A DNA stretch of 64,000 nt from contig NZ_VOQR01000001.1 of the NCBI RefSeq assembly GCF_007995065.1, forward strand, positions 1,801,001 to 1,865,000, written 5' to 3'. The position numbers and the translations under genes are program-made. Below, piece by piece: positions 20,339 through 29,966 of the stretch; positions within the stretch are counted from its first letter, which is position 1; each line of letters opens with the position of its first letter. This DNA comes from Sphingomonas ginsenosidivorax. Its GTDB lineage: Bacteria > Pseudomonadota > Alphaproteobacteria > Sphingomonadales > Sphingomonadaceae. The notes under the pieces are model-generated. The model saw nothing but the letters and a program-made list of their open reading frames with translations. It was not told where the DNA came from and searched no databases.

Positions 20339-22003
20339 TCACATATTCGGGTAGTTCGGACCGCCGCCGCCTTCCGGCACCACCCAGTTGATGTTCTGTG
20401 TCGGGTCCTTGATGTCGCAGGTCTTGCAGTGGACGCAGTTCTGCGCGTTGATCACGAACTTCGGGTCGCCGGTCTCCTCGCCGACGATCTCGTACACCCC
20501 CGCCGGGCAGTAACGCTGCGCCGGCTCGTCATACATCGGCAGGTCATACTCGACCGGGATCTTCGGGTCCTTCAGCGTCAGGTGGACCGGCTGGTCCTCC
20601 TCGTGGTTGGTGTTCGACACGAACACCGACGACAGCCGGTCGAAGGTCAGCACGCCGTCGGGCTTGGGATAGACGATCGGCTTGACCAGGTCCTTGCGCC
20701 ACAGGCTCTCATGATCCGGATGGTGATGCAGCGTAAACGGCATCTTGATGCCCCAATGCTCGAACCACATCGTGACGCCCGACAGCGCCGACCCCAGCAT
20801 GTCGCCGAACTTCTTGACCAGCGGCACGACGTTGCGGACGACCGACAGCTCCTTCCTGACCCAGGACGCGTCGAACGCCTGCGGATAGGCGGCGAGCTCG
20901 TCGTGCTGGCGCTGCGACAGGATCGCGTCGACCGCGGCGTCGGCGGCCATCATGCCGGACTTCATCGCGGTATGCGTGCCCTTGATCCGCGGCACGTTGA
21001 GAAAGCCCGCGCTGTCGCCGATCAGCGCCGCGCCCGGCATGACGAGCTTCGGAATCGACTGCAGCCCGCCGTCCGAAATCGCGCGCGCACCGTACGACAC
21101 GCGCTTTGCGCCCTTCAGCAACGCCGCAACCTCGGGATGCGTCTTCCAGCGCTGCATCTCCTGGAACGGCGACAGATAGGGGTTGGTGTAGCTGAGCCAC
21201 GTCACGAAGCCGATCGAGACCTGGCCGTTCGCCTGGTGATAGATCCAGCCGCCGCCGTTCGATCCTTGCGTCTCGCTCAGCGGCCAGCCCTGCGTGTGGA
21301 TCACCCGGCCGGGCGCATGCAGCGCGGGGTCGATGTCCCACAATTCCTTGACGCCCAGGCCATAGACCTGCGGATCGCTGTCCTTGGCGAGGTCGAACGT
21401 CCGGATCAGCTCCTTGGTCAGATGCCCGCGGCAGCCTTCCGAGAAGAAGGTGTATTTCGCGTGGAGTTCGAGCCCGGGGGTATAGTCGCCCTTGTGCGTG
21501 CCGTCGCGCGCGATGCCCATGTCGCCGGTCGCGACGCCCTTGACCGAGCCGTCCTCGTTGAACAGCACTTCGGCGGCCGCGAAGCCCGGAAAGATCTCGA
21601 CGCCCAGCTCCTCGGCCTTGCCCGCGAGCCAGCGGCACAGGTTCGCGAGGCTGCCGGTATAGGTGCCCTTGTTGTGCATGAACGACGGCGTCAGGAAGTG
21701 CGGCACGTTGGTCTTGCCGGTCTTGTTCAACAGCCAGTGGTGGTTCTCCGTCACCGGCACCTCGGCCAGCGGACAGCCGTCGTCGCGCCAGTCCGGCAGC
21801 AGTTCGTCGAGGCTCTTGGGATCGATCACCGCACCCGACAGGATATGCGCGCCGACCTCGGAGCCCTTTTCGAGCACGCAGACCGAAATCTCCGCCTCCT
21901 TCTGCGCAGCCAGCTGTTTCAGCCGGATCGCTGCCGACAGGCCCGCCGGGCCAGCGCCGACGATCACCACGTCATAGGGCATCGATTCACGGTCGTTCAT
22001 CAT
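20339..22003 (-). CDS. Electron transfer flavoprotein-ubiquinone oxidoreductase
   Basis: A 554-residue membrane-associated flavoprotein that passes electrons from ETF to ubiquinone during fatty-acid and amino-acid oxidation. FAD loop VIVGAGPAGLSAAIRLKQLA is at the N-terminus; HILSGAVIDPKSLDELLPDW, KGTYTGSLANLCRWLAGKAE and 'GDSAGFLNVPRIKGTHTAMK' are family blocks. The C-terminal 4Fe-4S cluster is bound by Cys in RYCPAGVYE and NCVHCKTCDIKDPTQNINW. ATG 22003 (MMNDRESMPYD) has GGGAGA just upstream. Confidence 0.96.
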   Translation of the reverse strand: MMNDRESMPYDVVIVGAGPAGLSAAIRLKQLAAQKEAEISVCVLEKGSEVGAHILSGAVIDPKSLDELLPDWRDDGCPLAEVPVTENHHWLLNKTGKTNVPHFLTPSFMHNKGTYTGSLANLCRWLAGKAEELGVEIFPGFAAAEVLFNEDGSVKGVATGDMGIARDGTHKGDYTPGLELHAKYTFFSEGCRGHLTKELIRTFDLAKDSDPQVYGLGVKELWDIDPALHAPGRVIHTQGWPLSETQGSNGGGWIYHQANGQVSIGFVTWLSYTNPYLSPFQEMQRWKTHPEVAALLKGAKRVSYGARAISDGGLQSIPKLVMPGAALIGDSAGFLNVPRIKGTHTAMKSGMMAADAAVDAILSQRQHDELAAYPQAFDASWVRKELSVVRNVVPLVKKFGDMLGSALSGVTMWFEHWGIKMPFTLHHHPDHESLWRKDLVKPIVYPKPDGVLTFDRLSSVFVSNTNHEEDQPVHLTLKDPKIPVEYDLPMYDEPAQRYCPAGVYEIVGEETGDPKFVINAQNCVHCKTCDIKDPTQNINWVVPEGGGGPNYPNM

Positions 22004-22081
22004 CGTCTCCCGGGGCATTCGTGCACGCCGTTCGTTCGGGCGCGAGCCAGCACCATATTGTCCAATAAGGCGATTGCGCGA

Positions 22082-22099
22082 GTTGACCGCCACGTCAAC
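22082..22099. promoter_or_regulatory. GTTGAC-N6-GTCAAC palindrome in a divergent promoter region
   Basis: A short inverted repeat centred between the ETF-QO and UDG-fold genes. It could be an operator for either gene. The evidence is only the symmetry and the place. Confidence 0.35.
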
Positions 22100-22119
22100 C
22101 GCACAGCATAGATAAGGAT

Positions 22120-22854
22120 ATGGGGGCAGACCAGAATATCGCATGGCATGCGCTTGCCGCCAGCGCGCTCGAATGGTGGCAGGATGCCGGCGTCGACATG
22201 CTCGTCGACGACGCCCCGCGCGACTGGTTCGCAGCCCCCGCCCCGCCCCCGCCGGCCGCGCTCGCACCGGCCTCCACGACTCCCGTCGCGGTCCTCGAAC
22301 CGGCCGAAATGCCGGCGTCGCTCGCCGAGTTCCTGACCTGGCGGAACAGCCCAGCGGTACCCGAGGCATTGTGGGGCGGCGTGGCCTTTGCCGCTACGGG
22401 TCCTGCGACTGCGGAGCTCATGGTGCTGGTCGACTGCCCCGAACGCGACGACGGCGAAACGCTGCTGTCGGGCCCTGCGGGACGGCTGTTCGACCGGATG
22501 CTCGCCGCGATCGGCACGACGCGCGAGGCGGTGCATCTGGCCTCGGTCTGCGCCAAGCGTCCGACCGCCGGCCGCGTGCACCGGGACGTCGAGGCCCAGC
22601 TCGCGGCGATCGCGCAGCACCATGTCGGGCTGATCGCGCCCAAGCGCCTGCTCGTTCTGGGCAATGCGGCGAGTCGTGCGATCCTCGCGACGGATTTGCC
22701 CGATGCGCGCGGGCGTTTACACGCGTTTAACCATAAGACCGGCAAGACGGGGACTGTCGTCAGCTTCCACCCGCGGTTTCTGATCGAGAAACCCGCGGCG
22801 AAGCCCGAGGCCTGGAGGGATTTGCAGATGTTGATGCGGAATTCGGACGCATGA
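22120..22854 (+). CDS. Uracil-DNA glycosylase-fold protein, atypical
   Basis: A 244-residue protein whose second half has the UDG-superfamily layout: a nucleotide-site loop (LMVLVDCPERDDGETLLSGP), then GRLFDRMLAAIG, VHLASVCAKRPT (in place of TNVVKCRPP), RLLVLGNAASRAIL and the terminal VVSFHPRFLIEKP (family HP motif). The usual catalytic GEAPGxxED is changed to VDCPERDD, and the four Cys of family 4 iron-sulfur enzymes are missing, so activity on uracil is uncertain. The first 75 residues are Pro/Ala-rich. Its stop overlaps the next ATG (ATGA). Confidence 0.72.
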   Translation: MGADQNIAWHALAASALEWWQDAGVDMLVDDAPRDWFAAPAPPPPAALAPASTTPVAVLEPAEMPASLAEFLTWRNSPAVPEALWGGVAFAATGPATAELMVLVDCPERDDGETLLSGPAGRLFDRMLAAIGTTREAVHLASVCAKRPTAGRVHRDVEAQLAAIAQHHVGLIAPKRLLVLGNAASRAILATDLPDARGRLHAFNHKTGKTGTVVSFHPRFLIEKPAAKPEAWRDLQMLMRNSDA

Positions 22855-24692
22855 GGCGGATCGCGGTTGCAGTGGCGCTCGCCACCTTGAGTATCCCGGC
22901 GCTGGCTGCCGCGGACCCCGCCCCCGATGCGCGGCTGGTCGGCGGGTCGAAGACCGACGTCATCCCGCTCCAGCTCGATCCCGCCCAGCGCGACGCCTAC
23001 AAGCTCGTCTTCGCCGCGATCCGCGACCAGAAATGGACCGACGCGCAAATCCAGCTCGACACGATGAAGCCCGGCCCGCTGCACGCTATAGCCCGCGCCG
23101 AACTCTACACCGCCAAGGGATCGCCGCGGATCGAGATGGCGCCGCTCGTCGCGCTGCTCACCGAAGCTCCCGATCTCCCCCAGGCGACCGATATCGCGCG
23201 CCTCGCCAAGGCCCGTGGCGCGGTCGACCTCCCGCTCCTGCCCGCGGCCCAGCGGCTGATCTGGCAGGACGGCGCGCCCCGCCGCGCGCATGCCAAGAGC
23301 GTGAAGAGCGATCTGATCGCCGCCGACCTCGCGCTCAAGATGCAGCCCTACGTCAAGGCCGACATGGGCCCCGAGGCGCAGGCGCTGCTCGAAACCACGC
23401 AGGGCCTGTCGCCCGAGGCGCTGACCGAATGGCAGCAGCGCGTCGCCTGGATCTATTTCCTGCGCGGCGACGACGTCAACGCGCGGACGATGGCCGCCAA
23501 GGCGCAGGATGGCTCCGGCGACTGGGCGATCCAGGCGCGCTGGGTCGGCGCGCTGGCCGCCTGGCGGCAGAACGACTGCGCCAATGCGCAGGCGGGGTTC
23601 GAGGGTGTCGCCGGTCGCGCCGCAGACGTCGATATGCGCAGCGCTGCGCTCTACTGGGCATCGCGTGCCGACATGGTCTGTGGCCGCCCCGACAAGATCG
23701 AGGGTCGCCTGAAGGCTGCCGCGCAGTTCTCCGAGAGCTTCTACGGCCAGCTCGCGCGCCAGGCGCTGTCGATCAAGGACAAGCCCGCCCGGCCGACCGG
23801 CCGGATCGCCGCCGACTGGCTGGTGCTCGACAAGCGCCAGAACGTGAAGGTCGCGGCCGCACTGGTCGAGGTCGGCGAGACCGATCTCGCCGACGACGTG
23901 ATCCGCCAGCAGGCCAAGATCGGCGCCGCCGCCGAATTCCCGAGCCTGGTCCGCGTCACCGAGGCGCTGAGCCTGCCCGCGACCACCGTCTGGCTCGCGC
24001 ATAATTGCCCGCAAGGGTTCATGGCGACCGCGGACTCGCGCTATCCGACCCCCAACTGGACGCCCGACAGCGGATGGCGCGTCGAAAAGGCGCTGGTCTA
24101 TGCGCACACGCTCGAGGAATCGCGCTTCCGCAACACCGTGAAGAGCGCGGCCGGTGCCTACGGCCTCATGCAGATCATGCCCGCCGCCGCGACCGATTTC
24201 GCGCGCGAACGCGGCACCGCGATCGACAAGGCCGCGCTGACCAAGCCGTCGACCAACATGGACATCGGCCAGCGCCACCTCGAACGGCTCCGCGACATGG
24301 CCGGCGTCACCGGCGGGCTGCTGCCGAAAGTGATCGCCGCCTACAATGCCGGCCCGCGTCCGGTCGGCGATTGGAACGCGATCGTCCACGATAATGGCGA
24401 CCCGCTGCTCTATATCGAGAGCATTCCCTATTGGGAGACGCGCGGCTACGTCACCACGGTGATGCGCAACTACTGGATGTACGAGGCGCAGGGCGGCAAG
24501 AAGGCTTCGGTCAGCCGCTCCGCGCTCGCGCAAGGCATGTGGCCCCGCTTCCCGGGCATGCCCGGCGCCCAGATGGTCCGCATGAACGCGGTGCCCAACG
24601 CCCGCGCCAGCGCCAGCACGATGCCGCTGCACACCGTCGCGCTGAACGCCGCGGTCAGCCCGCAATCGACCACGGTCACGCATGCCGATTGA
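22851..24692 (+). CDS. Soluble lytic murein transglycosylase (SLT family)
   Basis: A 613-residue periplasmic enzyme that cuts peptidoglycan glycan strands to 1,6-anhydro ends. It has a signal peptide ([20 protein letters not shown]), a long helical superhelix, and a C-terminal lysozyme-like domain at about 410-560. The catalytic Glu is in [20 protein letters not shown], followed by [17 protein letters not shown] and [15 protein letters not shown]. The length and layout are those of Slt70-like proteins. It is coupled at both ends to its neighbours. Confidence 0.93.
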   Translation: MRRIAVAVALATLSIPALAAADPAPDARLVGGSKTDVIPLQLDPAQRDAYKLVFAAIRDQKWTDAQIQLDTMKPGPLHAIARAELYTAKGSPRIEMAPLVALLTEAPDLPQATDIARLAKARGAVDLPLLPAAQRLIWQDGAPRRAHAKSVKSDLIAADLALKMQPYVKADMGPEAQALLETTQGLSPEALTEWQQRVAWIYFLRGDDVNARTMAAKAQDGSGDWAIQARWVGALAAWRQNDCANAQAGFEGVAGRAADVDMRSAALYWASRADMVCGRPDKIEGRLKAAAQFSESFYGQLARQALSIKDKPARPTGRIAADWLVLDKRQNVKVAAALVEVGETDLADDVIRQQAKIGAAAEFPSLVRVTEALSLPATTVWLAHNCPQGFMATADSRYPTPNWTPDSGWRVEKALVYAHTLEESRFRNTVKSAAGAYGLMQIMPAAATDFARERGTAIDKAALTKPSTNMDIGQRHLERLRDMAGVTGGLLPKVIAAYNAGPRPVGDWNAIVHDNGDPLLYIESIPYWETRGYVTTVMRNYWMYEAQGGKKASVSRSALAQGMWPRFPGMPGAQMVRMNAVPNARASASTMPLHTVALNAAVSPQSTTVTHAD

Positions 24693-25209
24693 CCTCAGCG
24701 CGACGTTCCTGCCCGTCCGCATCGCCGTCCTGACCGTCTCCGACACCCGCGGGCTTGCCGACGATCGCTCGGGCGACACGCTCGTCGCGCGGCTGACCGA
24801 GGCAGGCCACGTGCTCGCCGATCGCCGGATCGAGAAGGACGATGCCGACGTCATCGTGCAGCGGCTGCACAGCTGGATCGACGATCCCGAGATCGACGTC
24901 GTCATCACGACCGGCGGCACCGGCGTGACTGGCCGCGATGTCACCCCCGAGGCGATCGAGCGCATCGCCGACAAGATGATCCCGGGCTTCGGCGAGCTGT
25001 TCCGCATGCTCAGCTACCAGACCATCGGCACCTCGACGGTCCAGTCGCGCGCCTGCGCCTGCGTCACCCGCGGCACCTACATCTTCGCGCTGCCCGGTTC
25101 GACCGGCGCGGTGAAGGACGGCTGGGACGGCATCCTCAAGGACCAGCTCGACAGCCGCCACAAGCCCTGCAACTTCGTCGAACTGATGCCGCGCCTGCTC
25201 GAGCGATAG
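24682..25209 (+). CDS. moaB: Molybdenum cofactor biosynthesis protein B
   Basis: A 175-residue MoaB/Mog-fold protein acting in adenylylation of molybdopterin. Blocks: [60 protein letters not shown] and [17 protein letters not shown]. It overlaps the transglycosylase gene by 11 bases. No other Mo-cofactor genes are in the window. Confidence 0.93.
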   Translation: MPIDLSATFLPVRIAVLTVSDTRGLADDRSGDTLVARLTEAGHVLADRRIEKDDADVIVQRLHSWIDDPEIDVVITTGGTGVTGRDVTPEAIERIADKMIPGFGELFRMLSYQTIGTSTVQSRACACVTRGTYIFALPGSTGAVKDGWDGILKDQLDSRHKPCNFVELMPRLLER

Positions 25210-25340
25210 GGCGCTACTGGACCATAACGGTTGTGCCCCGCCAGCCGGACCCGCAAAGCCTCCGTTACGAACCCGCCTCCGGTGGAGCCTGCCGACCGCG
25301 CCTGCCAGCGTCGCTCCGGGATAAACCGGAGGGAATGATC

Positions 25341-26159
25341 ATGAGCGCGAACTGGAGTCTGGGTCTCGACACGCTGCGCGTGCAGAATGCCGACGAGGAT
25401 AACTGGCTGTCGAACGGCGACGAGGTCTACATGGTCGTGATCCCGTTCCGCGCGAAGCTCGGACTTCCCGGATCGGCGCAGACCTCGACCAACACCTGGG
25501 CGACCTATGACTGGGCGAAGCACGTCTCGAAGGGCGCGGTCCGGCATATTCCCGGCAATATCGGCCGCACGACCTTCGCCAACGTCGCGAGTTTCGGCGT
25601 CAGCCAGTTCCTCGGGGCGGGCCATGGTTCGACCAATCCCGCGTTCAAGCCCGAAATCCTGGGCATCGTCAGCCTCGCGTTCGAAAGCGACAACACGTCC
25701 TGGTCGTCGATGCACTCGATCATCGACAAGGCCGCCCCGGTGGTCCGCGCCGAGCTCGAGGCGGTCGTCGCCAACGAGATGACCCCGCTCGACAAGCTCA
25801 CCGCGCAGCAGCTGACCGACAAGCTGAAGGGATCGGCGAACCATATCAAGGATGCGATCACCCCGTCGGTGCTCGCCCAAATCGGACTGTTCCTCAGTTC
25901 CGCCGGCGACCCCGACGACTTCATCGACTTCGGCATCAACTGGTTCACCAATCTCGACCCCGAACTGGTCGTCTGCTTCCAGCAGATGAAGGAAGCGAAG
26001 GACGCGACCATGAGCGGCAAGGCCAAGCCGGCCGACCAGTCGACCGCGGCGCTGATCGCGCGCTCCGGCCTCCACCCGCTCGCGCCCGGCGGGTTCCAGA
26101 ACCTCTACGACAAATCGGGCGTCGCCTATCTCGTCGAGGGATCGGTAGGCCACGCCTGA
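25341..26159 (+). CDS. Conserved hypothetical protein, 272 residues
   Basis: Starts MSANWSLGLDTLRVQNADED; a GGAGGGA at 25328-25334 puts the ribosome site 6-8 bases before ATG 25341. There is no signal peptide and no membrane segment. I see 'NGDEVYMVVIPFRAKLG', a helical middle (AELEAVVANEMTPLDKLTAQ), and 'DFIDFGINWFTNLDPELVV'. The start resembles proteins with calcium- or lipid-binding beta-sandwich ends, but I do not recognise the family. Confidence 0.75.
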   Translation: MSANWSLGLDTLRVQNADEDNWLSNGDEVYMVVIPFRAKLGLPGSAQTSTNTWATYDWAKHVSKGAVRHIPGNIGRTTFANVASFGVSQFLGAGHGSTNPAFKPEILGIVSLAFESDNTSWSSMHSIIDKAAPVVRAELEAVVANEMTPLDKLTAQQLTDKLKGSANHIKDAITPSVLAQIGLFLSSAGDPDDFIDFGINWFTNLDPELVVCFQQMKEAKDATMSGKAKPADQSTAALIARSGLHPLAPGGFQNLYDKSGVAYLVEGSVGHA

Positions 26160-26206
26160 CGATTGTTGTTCTTTCTTCGTTCCCATAGTTCCGGGTACGA
26201 AGGCGC

Positions 26207-27277
26207 ATGTCCAAGGCTCGACCCGTGCGCGGCGCGACGCGCAATCACGCCAGCGCACGGTTCAACCTGCCGCAGACCGAAGCGGACGGCGACTGGCTCG
26301 ACGCTCGCGCCGATATCGACGGCGAACCCGCGCGCCTCAAGACCACGGTAACCGTCGAACATCCCCGCACGATCATCAGCCGCAACACCTCGCCCGACAT
26401 CGGCTTCGACCGCTCGATCAATCCCTATCGCGGCTGCGAGCATGGCTGCATCTACTGCTTCGCGCGCCCCAGCCACGCCTATCACGACCTGTCGCCCGGC
26501 CTCGATTTCGAGAGCCGCCTGTTCGCCAAGCCCGACGCCGCCGCGCTGCTCCGCACCGAACTGTCCAAGCCCGGCTACCTCGTCGCGCCGATGGCGCTCG
26601 GTACCAACACCGACCCCTATCAGCCGATCGAGACCGACTGGCGCATCACTCGCGGCGTCATCGAAGTGCTCGCCGAAACCGATCATCCGCTCGGCATCAC
26701 CACCAAGTCCGACCGCGTCGTCCGCGACCTCAACCTGCTCGCGCCGATGGCGGCTAAGGGGCTCGTCTCGGTTACGCTCTCGATCACCTCGCTCGACCCG
26801 AAGATCGCCGCCACGCTCGAGCCGCGCGCGCCGACCCCCGAGCGCCGGCTGACCGCGGTGCGGCGGCTCGCGGATGCGGGCATCCCCGTCAACGTCTCGA
26901 TCGCGCCCGTCATCCCCGCGATCACCGACCACGAGATCGAACACCTGGTCGCGCGCGCGGCCGAGGCGGGTGCGCAGCGCGTCTTCTTCCTCCCCGTCCG
27001 CCTGCCCTGGGAGGTCGCGCCGCTGTTCCGTGCCTGGCTCGACGCGCATTTCCCCGACCGCGCGGGGAAGGTGATGGCGACAATCCAGTCGCTGCGCGGC
27101 GGCCGCGACAACGACGCGGGCTTCTTCACGCGGATGCAGGGCCAGGGCCCCTGGGCCGACCTGATCCGCACGCGCATCGCGATCGCCTGCCGCAAGCACG
27201 ACATCAATCACGAGCGCGTGCCGCTCCGCCGCGACCTGTTCCGCCCGCCGCGCGGCCCCCAGGGCGAGCTGTTCTAG
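26207..27277 (+). CDS. PA0069/Rv2578c-family radical SAM protein
   Basis: A 356-residue radical SAM protein with the 4Fe-4S motif CEHGCIYCFARPSHAY (CxxxCxxC) at about 77-85. It is preceded by NTSPDIGFDRSINPYRG and followed by SPGLDFESRLFAKPDAA, the hallmark of this group, which is distantly related to spore photoproduct lyase. Its substrate is unknown. Its stop (TAG) and that of the converging MDR gene share the tetramer CTAG. Confidence 0.9.
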   Translation: MSKARPVRGATRNHASARFNLPQTEADGDWLDARADIDGEPARLKTTVTVEHPRTIISRNTSPDIGFDRSINPYRGCEHGCIYCFARPSHAYHDLSPGLDFESRLFAKPDAAALLRTELSKPGYLVAPMALGTNTDPYQPIETDWRITRGVIEVLAETDHPLGITTKSDRVVRDLNLLAPMAAKGLVSVTLSITSLDPKIAATLEPRAPTPERRLTAVRRLADAGIPVNVSIAPVIPAITDHEIEHLVARAAEAGAQRVFFLPVRLPWEVAPLFRAWLDAHFPDRAGKVMATIQSLRGGRDNDAGFFTRMQGQGPWADLIRTRIAIACRKHDINHERVPLRRDLFRPPRGPQGELF

Positions 27278-28275
27278 ACGCGCACCAGCATCTTCCCGCG
27301 GTTGCCGCCCGAGAACAGTCCCAGGAACGCATCCGGCATCGCGTCGAGCCCGTCATGCACGGTCTCCTCGCGCTTGAGCGTCCCCGCCGCGACCAGCGCG
27401 CCCATGTCCCGCACGAAGTCGGCCTGCCGATCCATATAGTCGCTGACGATGAAGCCGCGGATCTGGATCCGGTTGCCGATCAGCCGCGCCAGATAGCGCA
27501 GCTCGGTCGCCGCACCGCTGTTGTAGACCTCGATCATTCCACACACGGCAAAGCGCGCGCGCATCCGCGCATGCGCCAGCGCGGCGTCGAGATGCTCGCC
27601 GCCGACATTGTCGAAATACACGTCGATACCGTCCGCGCCGACCGTCTTCAGCGCCTCGCCGAGCGCCTTCACGACCGGCACGCCCGCCTTGTAGTCGACC
27701 ACTGCGTCGGCGCCGAGGCTCCTGACCCAGTCGCACTTGTCCGCGCCGCCGGCCGATCCGATCACGGTCATCCCGCGCGCCTTGGCGATCTGCACCACGG
27801 TCGACCCGACCGCGCCCGCCGCCGCCGACACGAACACGACATCGCCACTCTTCGCCGCCGCGACTTCGGTCAGCCCGAAATAGCCGGTCATGCCGGGCAT
27901 GCCGAGCTGCCCCAGAAATGCCTGCTCGGGCACGTCGATCGCGGGGAGCTTCTGGACCTGCGCGGCCGGGACCACCGCCTCGTCGCGCCAGCCCATCATG
28001 TGCTGCACCTTGTCGCCGACCGCGAACCCGTCGGCGTTGCTCTCGACGATCTCGCCGACCGCCCCGCCCTGCATCGGCTCGCCGAGCACGAACGGCGGGA
28101 CATAGCTCTTCACGTCGTTCATCCGCCCGCGCATATACGGGTCGACCGACAGCCAGCGGTTCGCGATCCGCACCTCGCCCGCGGCCAGCGGACGATCGGG
28201 AATCGTGATCATCGCAAAGTCGGTATGCTGCGGCATGCCCTGCGGCCTCGCCTTCAAGCTCCACGCACGTGCCAT
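27274..28275 (-). CDS. Zinc-less MDR NADP-dependent oxidoreductase
   Basis: A 333-residue medium-chain dehydrogenase/reductase of the leukotriene B4 dehydrogenase/CurA type, which reduces activated C=C bonds of enones with NADPH. N-terminal GroES-like part (NRWLSVDPYMRGRMND), then the Rossmann loop VFVSAAAGAVGSTVVQIAKA and VDVYFDNVGGEHLDAAL-like 'DVYFDNVGGEHLDAAL'. No catalytic zinc ligands. It ends FSGGNRGKMLVRV, as is usual for the family. Confidence 0.93.
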   Translation of the reverse strand: MARAWSLKARPQGMPQHTDFAMITIPDRPLAAGEVRIANRWLSVDPYMRGRMNDVKSYVPPFVLGEPMQGGAVGEIVESNADGFAVGDKVQHMMGWRDEAVVPAAQVQKLPAIDVPEQAFLGQLGMPGMTGYFGLTEVAAAKSGDVVFVSAAAGAVGSTVVQIAKARGMTVIGSAGGADKCDWVRSLGADAVVDYKAGVPVVKALGEALKTVGADGIDVYFDNVGGEHLDAALAHARMRARFAVCGMIEVYNSGAATELRYLARLIGNRIQIRGFIVSDYMDRQADFVRDMGALVAAGTLKREETVHDGLDAMPDAFLGLFSGGNRGKMLVRV

Positions 28276-28443
28276 TATCGAGCTCCATTTCCAGAATTTC
28301 CGTGGGCTCGGTATGGCAGGCGCCTTGCGCGTTGCAACCGGGAAGTGCGCCGGACCGCGCCGAATGGGGGTTTATCCCGCCCGCAAAAGTCGGACCCGAT
28401 ATTGCAACCCCGCCACCAAGCCGCTATCGGCATTGCCGGACGC

Positions 28444-28519
28444 GCGGGGCCGTAGCTCAGATGGGAGAGCGCTGCAATCGCACTGCAGAGGTCAGGGGTT
28501 CGATTCCCCTCGGCTCCAC
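28444..28519 (+). tRNA. tRNA-Ala(CGC), integration site
   Basis: A complete 76-nt cloverleaf with encoded CCA. The acceptor GGGGCCG pairs with CGGCTCC, the D arm is GCTC-AGATGGGA-GAGC, the anticodon arm CTGCA-ATCGCAC-TGCAG reads anticodon CGC (Ala, GCG codons), and the T arm AGGGG-TTCGATT-CCCCT is perfect. The 3' part from 28472 on is repeated at 55061 and 59646, so this gene is the attB of integrated elements and was rebuilt by them. Confidence 0.95.
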
Positions 28520-28522
28520 CAG
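28472..28522. other. att copy 1 (attL of island 1)
   Basis: 51 bp from GCAATCGCACTGCAGAGGTC to CTCCACCAGCG, covering the tRNA from the anticodon arm to 3 bases past the CCA. It is the same at 55061-55111 and 59646-59696. The integrase gene begins 33 bases further on, facing the site. Confidence 0.92.
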
Positions 28523-28554
28523 CGCATCCTGTTGAATTAACACGCTTTTTGCGA

Positions 28555-29790
28555 TCAGGCGGCGAGTGACGCAATCACGAGCGTATCATTCGCGTATCGC
28601 AGATGGGCGGACGTATGCTCCGACAGCGCCTCGAAAAACGCATCCACCTCCCGGATCGCTGCCACGAGATAGTCGGGCGACAGGTGCTCATAATTTCGAG
28701 CCGTCGTATCCTGCGCGGCATGTCCCGCCAACGCCATGCGTTGCTCCTTGGGCACGCCGCGCCTTGCAAGCCACGTCAGCATCGTATGGCGCAGCGTCTT
28801 CGGCGTCGCGCCGACAATCCCGGCCTCGGCGCATACCGCGTTCCAGACGGTCTTTACCGATCGGGTCTCGCGCTCGAAGTGCGTAGGCCCACCCGGGGTC
28901 CGGTTGCGCTCGGCGATCGGCACGCGATACTTAATGAGCTTGCCCACGGTGCCTGAGACCCAAGGGAGAACATGCCGCGCGATCGGGAGCACGGGCCGGC
29001 GTTTCCGCAGGTGAACCTTGCCCACAGCATTGAGGTTGATGAGGTTGTTCTCAAGATCGACGTTCTCGTCGTTCAACTCGAGCACCGCCTCTGGACGACC
29101 AGCCGTGCCCAATTCGATGACAATGAATGCGATCAGGTGTTCGCGCTCCGGCCGCCCAGAGCACGCGTTCATGATCGCGGCTATCTCCTGCAAGCTCAGC
29201 ACGCGATCACGCGCCGGAGCCTTTTGCTGTGGAGGGACATCCGCGATGAACGGCGCGTGTTCGAGCTTCTGGTTTTTCCAAGCCCAGTTCAGCGCACCAC
29301 GCAGCGCCGCAAGATCCCGACTGATCGTATGCCCGCCAGCGCCAGCTTTCGCGCGCTCGGTTCGAAACCGTGCCTGGAAGGACGGCGTGAGATCCGCGAC
29401 GGTTACTGCCGCACCCAATCGCCCTGCCCTTCGTTCGCCATCAAAGAAGTCCATCCAGTGGACAACCGAAACCGCGTACCTATCGGGCGCTGCGAGCGTC
29501 GACACGTGATACTTCAGCCAATCCGCCATGAGGTCTTCGACAAGCGCCTCATCGCGTCGTTGACGCACCGGACGGCTGTGCTCGAGGTAATGAGCGGCTA
29601 ACGCGTCTTTTGCTGCCGCAGGTGGCCGATCTGCCTCACCTCCTCGAACAGTCGTAGCCTTGCGCCTCGTGACGTCGCCTTCATCTCCGGGACGCCTTTC
29701 AAGCCAGCAGATGTTCCAGGTTCCGGTGTCCGGTCGTTGCCAGAGCCAGAACTGTCCAAGTTGTTGTCGTTTGCCGTCGCGTTTACGCAT
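28555..29790 (-). CDS. Tyrosine recombinase (integrase) of island 1
   Basis: A 411-residue site-specific recombinase. It has an N-terminal arm-binding region, a SAM-like core-binding domain (about 90-185; VEDLMADWLKYHVSTLAAPD) and a catalytic domain (about 200-395). Catalytic residues are visible: Arg in ELGTAGRPEAVLEL, R-H in PKTLRHTMLTWLARRG (Lys in place of the first box-II His), the His of LAGHAAQDT and the nucleophile Tyr in TTARNYEHLSPDY. It lies next to the tRNA and should catalyse integration and excision between the 51-bp sites. Confidence 0.93.
   Translation of the reverse strand: MRKRDGKRQQLGQFWLWQRPDTGTWNICWLERRPGDEGDVTRRKATTVRGGEADRPPAAAKDALAAHYLEHSRPVRQRRDEALVEDLMADWLKYHVSTLAAPDRYAVSVVHWMDFFDGERRAGRLGAAVTVADLTPSFQARFRTERAKAGAGGHTISRDLAALRGALNWAWKNQKLEHAPFIADVPPQQKAPARDRVLSLQEIAAIMNACSGRPEREHLIAFIVIELGTAGRPEAVLELNDENVDLENNLINLNAVGKVHLRKRRPVLPIARHVLPWVSGTVGKLIKYRVPIAERNRTPGGPTHFERETRSVKTVWNAVCAEAGIVGATPKTLRHTMLTWLARRGVPKEQRMALAGHAAQDTTARNYEHLSPDYLVAAIREVDAFFEALSEHTSAHLRYANDTLVIASLAA
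28581..28598 (+). promoter_or_regulatory. Period-11 GCGTATC pair beside att copy 1, candidate integrase arm sites
   Basis: GCGTATC at 28581 and again at 28592, 11 bases apart, inside the 3' end of the integrase gene and about 60 bases from the att core. Similar 11-bp-spaced pairs flank the other two att copies. Confidence 0.55.
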
Positions 29791-29966
29791 GCTTTCCTCA
29801 TTTCCTCGGCCTCCATCCGGGCCAGAGCCTGGTAAATTTCGTGCGTCACGAGGATCCGTGCCGCCTCATTCGAGAGGTGCAACTTGCCATCGGGCGTTTT
29901 TGCCGCTCGCCGGAGACGTTTCATCAACTCGAAGATCGGATGGTCGCCTGTTACAGGCATGCACAT
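29598..29966 (-). CDS. Small protein overlapping the integrase start
   Basis: A 122-residue frame, MCMPVTGDHPIFELMKRLRR..., that overlaps the integrase 5' end by 193 bases in another frame. The first half (DGKLHLSNEAARILVTHEIY, QALARMEAEEMRKACVNATA) reads like a genuine helical protein and is not a shadow there, because it starts 176 bases before the integrase does. The C-terminal part that overlaps is less protein-like. Small genes in this place often code for excisionase or regulatory proteins; that is inference. Confidence 0.45.
   Translation of the reverse strand: MCMPVTGDHPIFELMKRLRRAAKTPDGKLHLSNEAARILVTHEIYQALARMEAEEMRKACVNATANDNNLDSSGSGNDRTPEPGTSAGLKGVPEMKATSRGARLRLFEEVRQIGHLRQQKTR

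Noticed and set aside
18734..22111. A 1125-codon open frame on the plus strand
   Set aside because: It lies opposite the TPR and ETF-QO genes and reads as Arg/Asp/His-rich sequence, the usual shadow of high-GC genes.
22095..25007. A 970-codon open frame on the minus strand
   Set aside because: It is antisense to the UDG-fold, transglycosylase and moaB genes, which all have clear family motifs.
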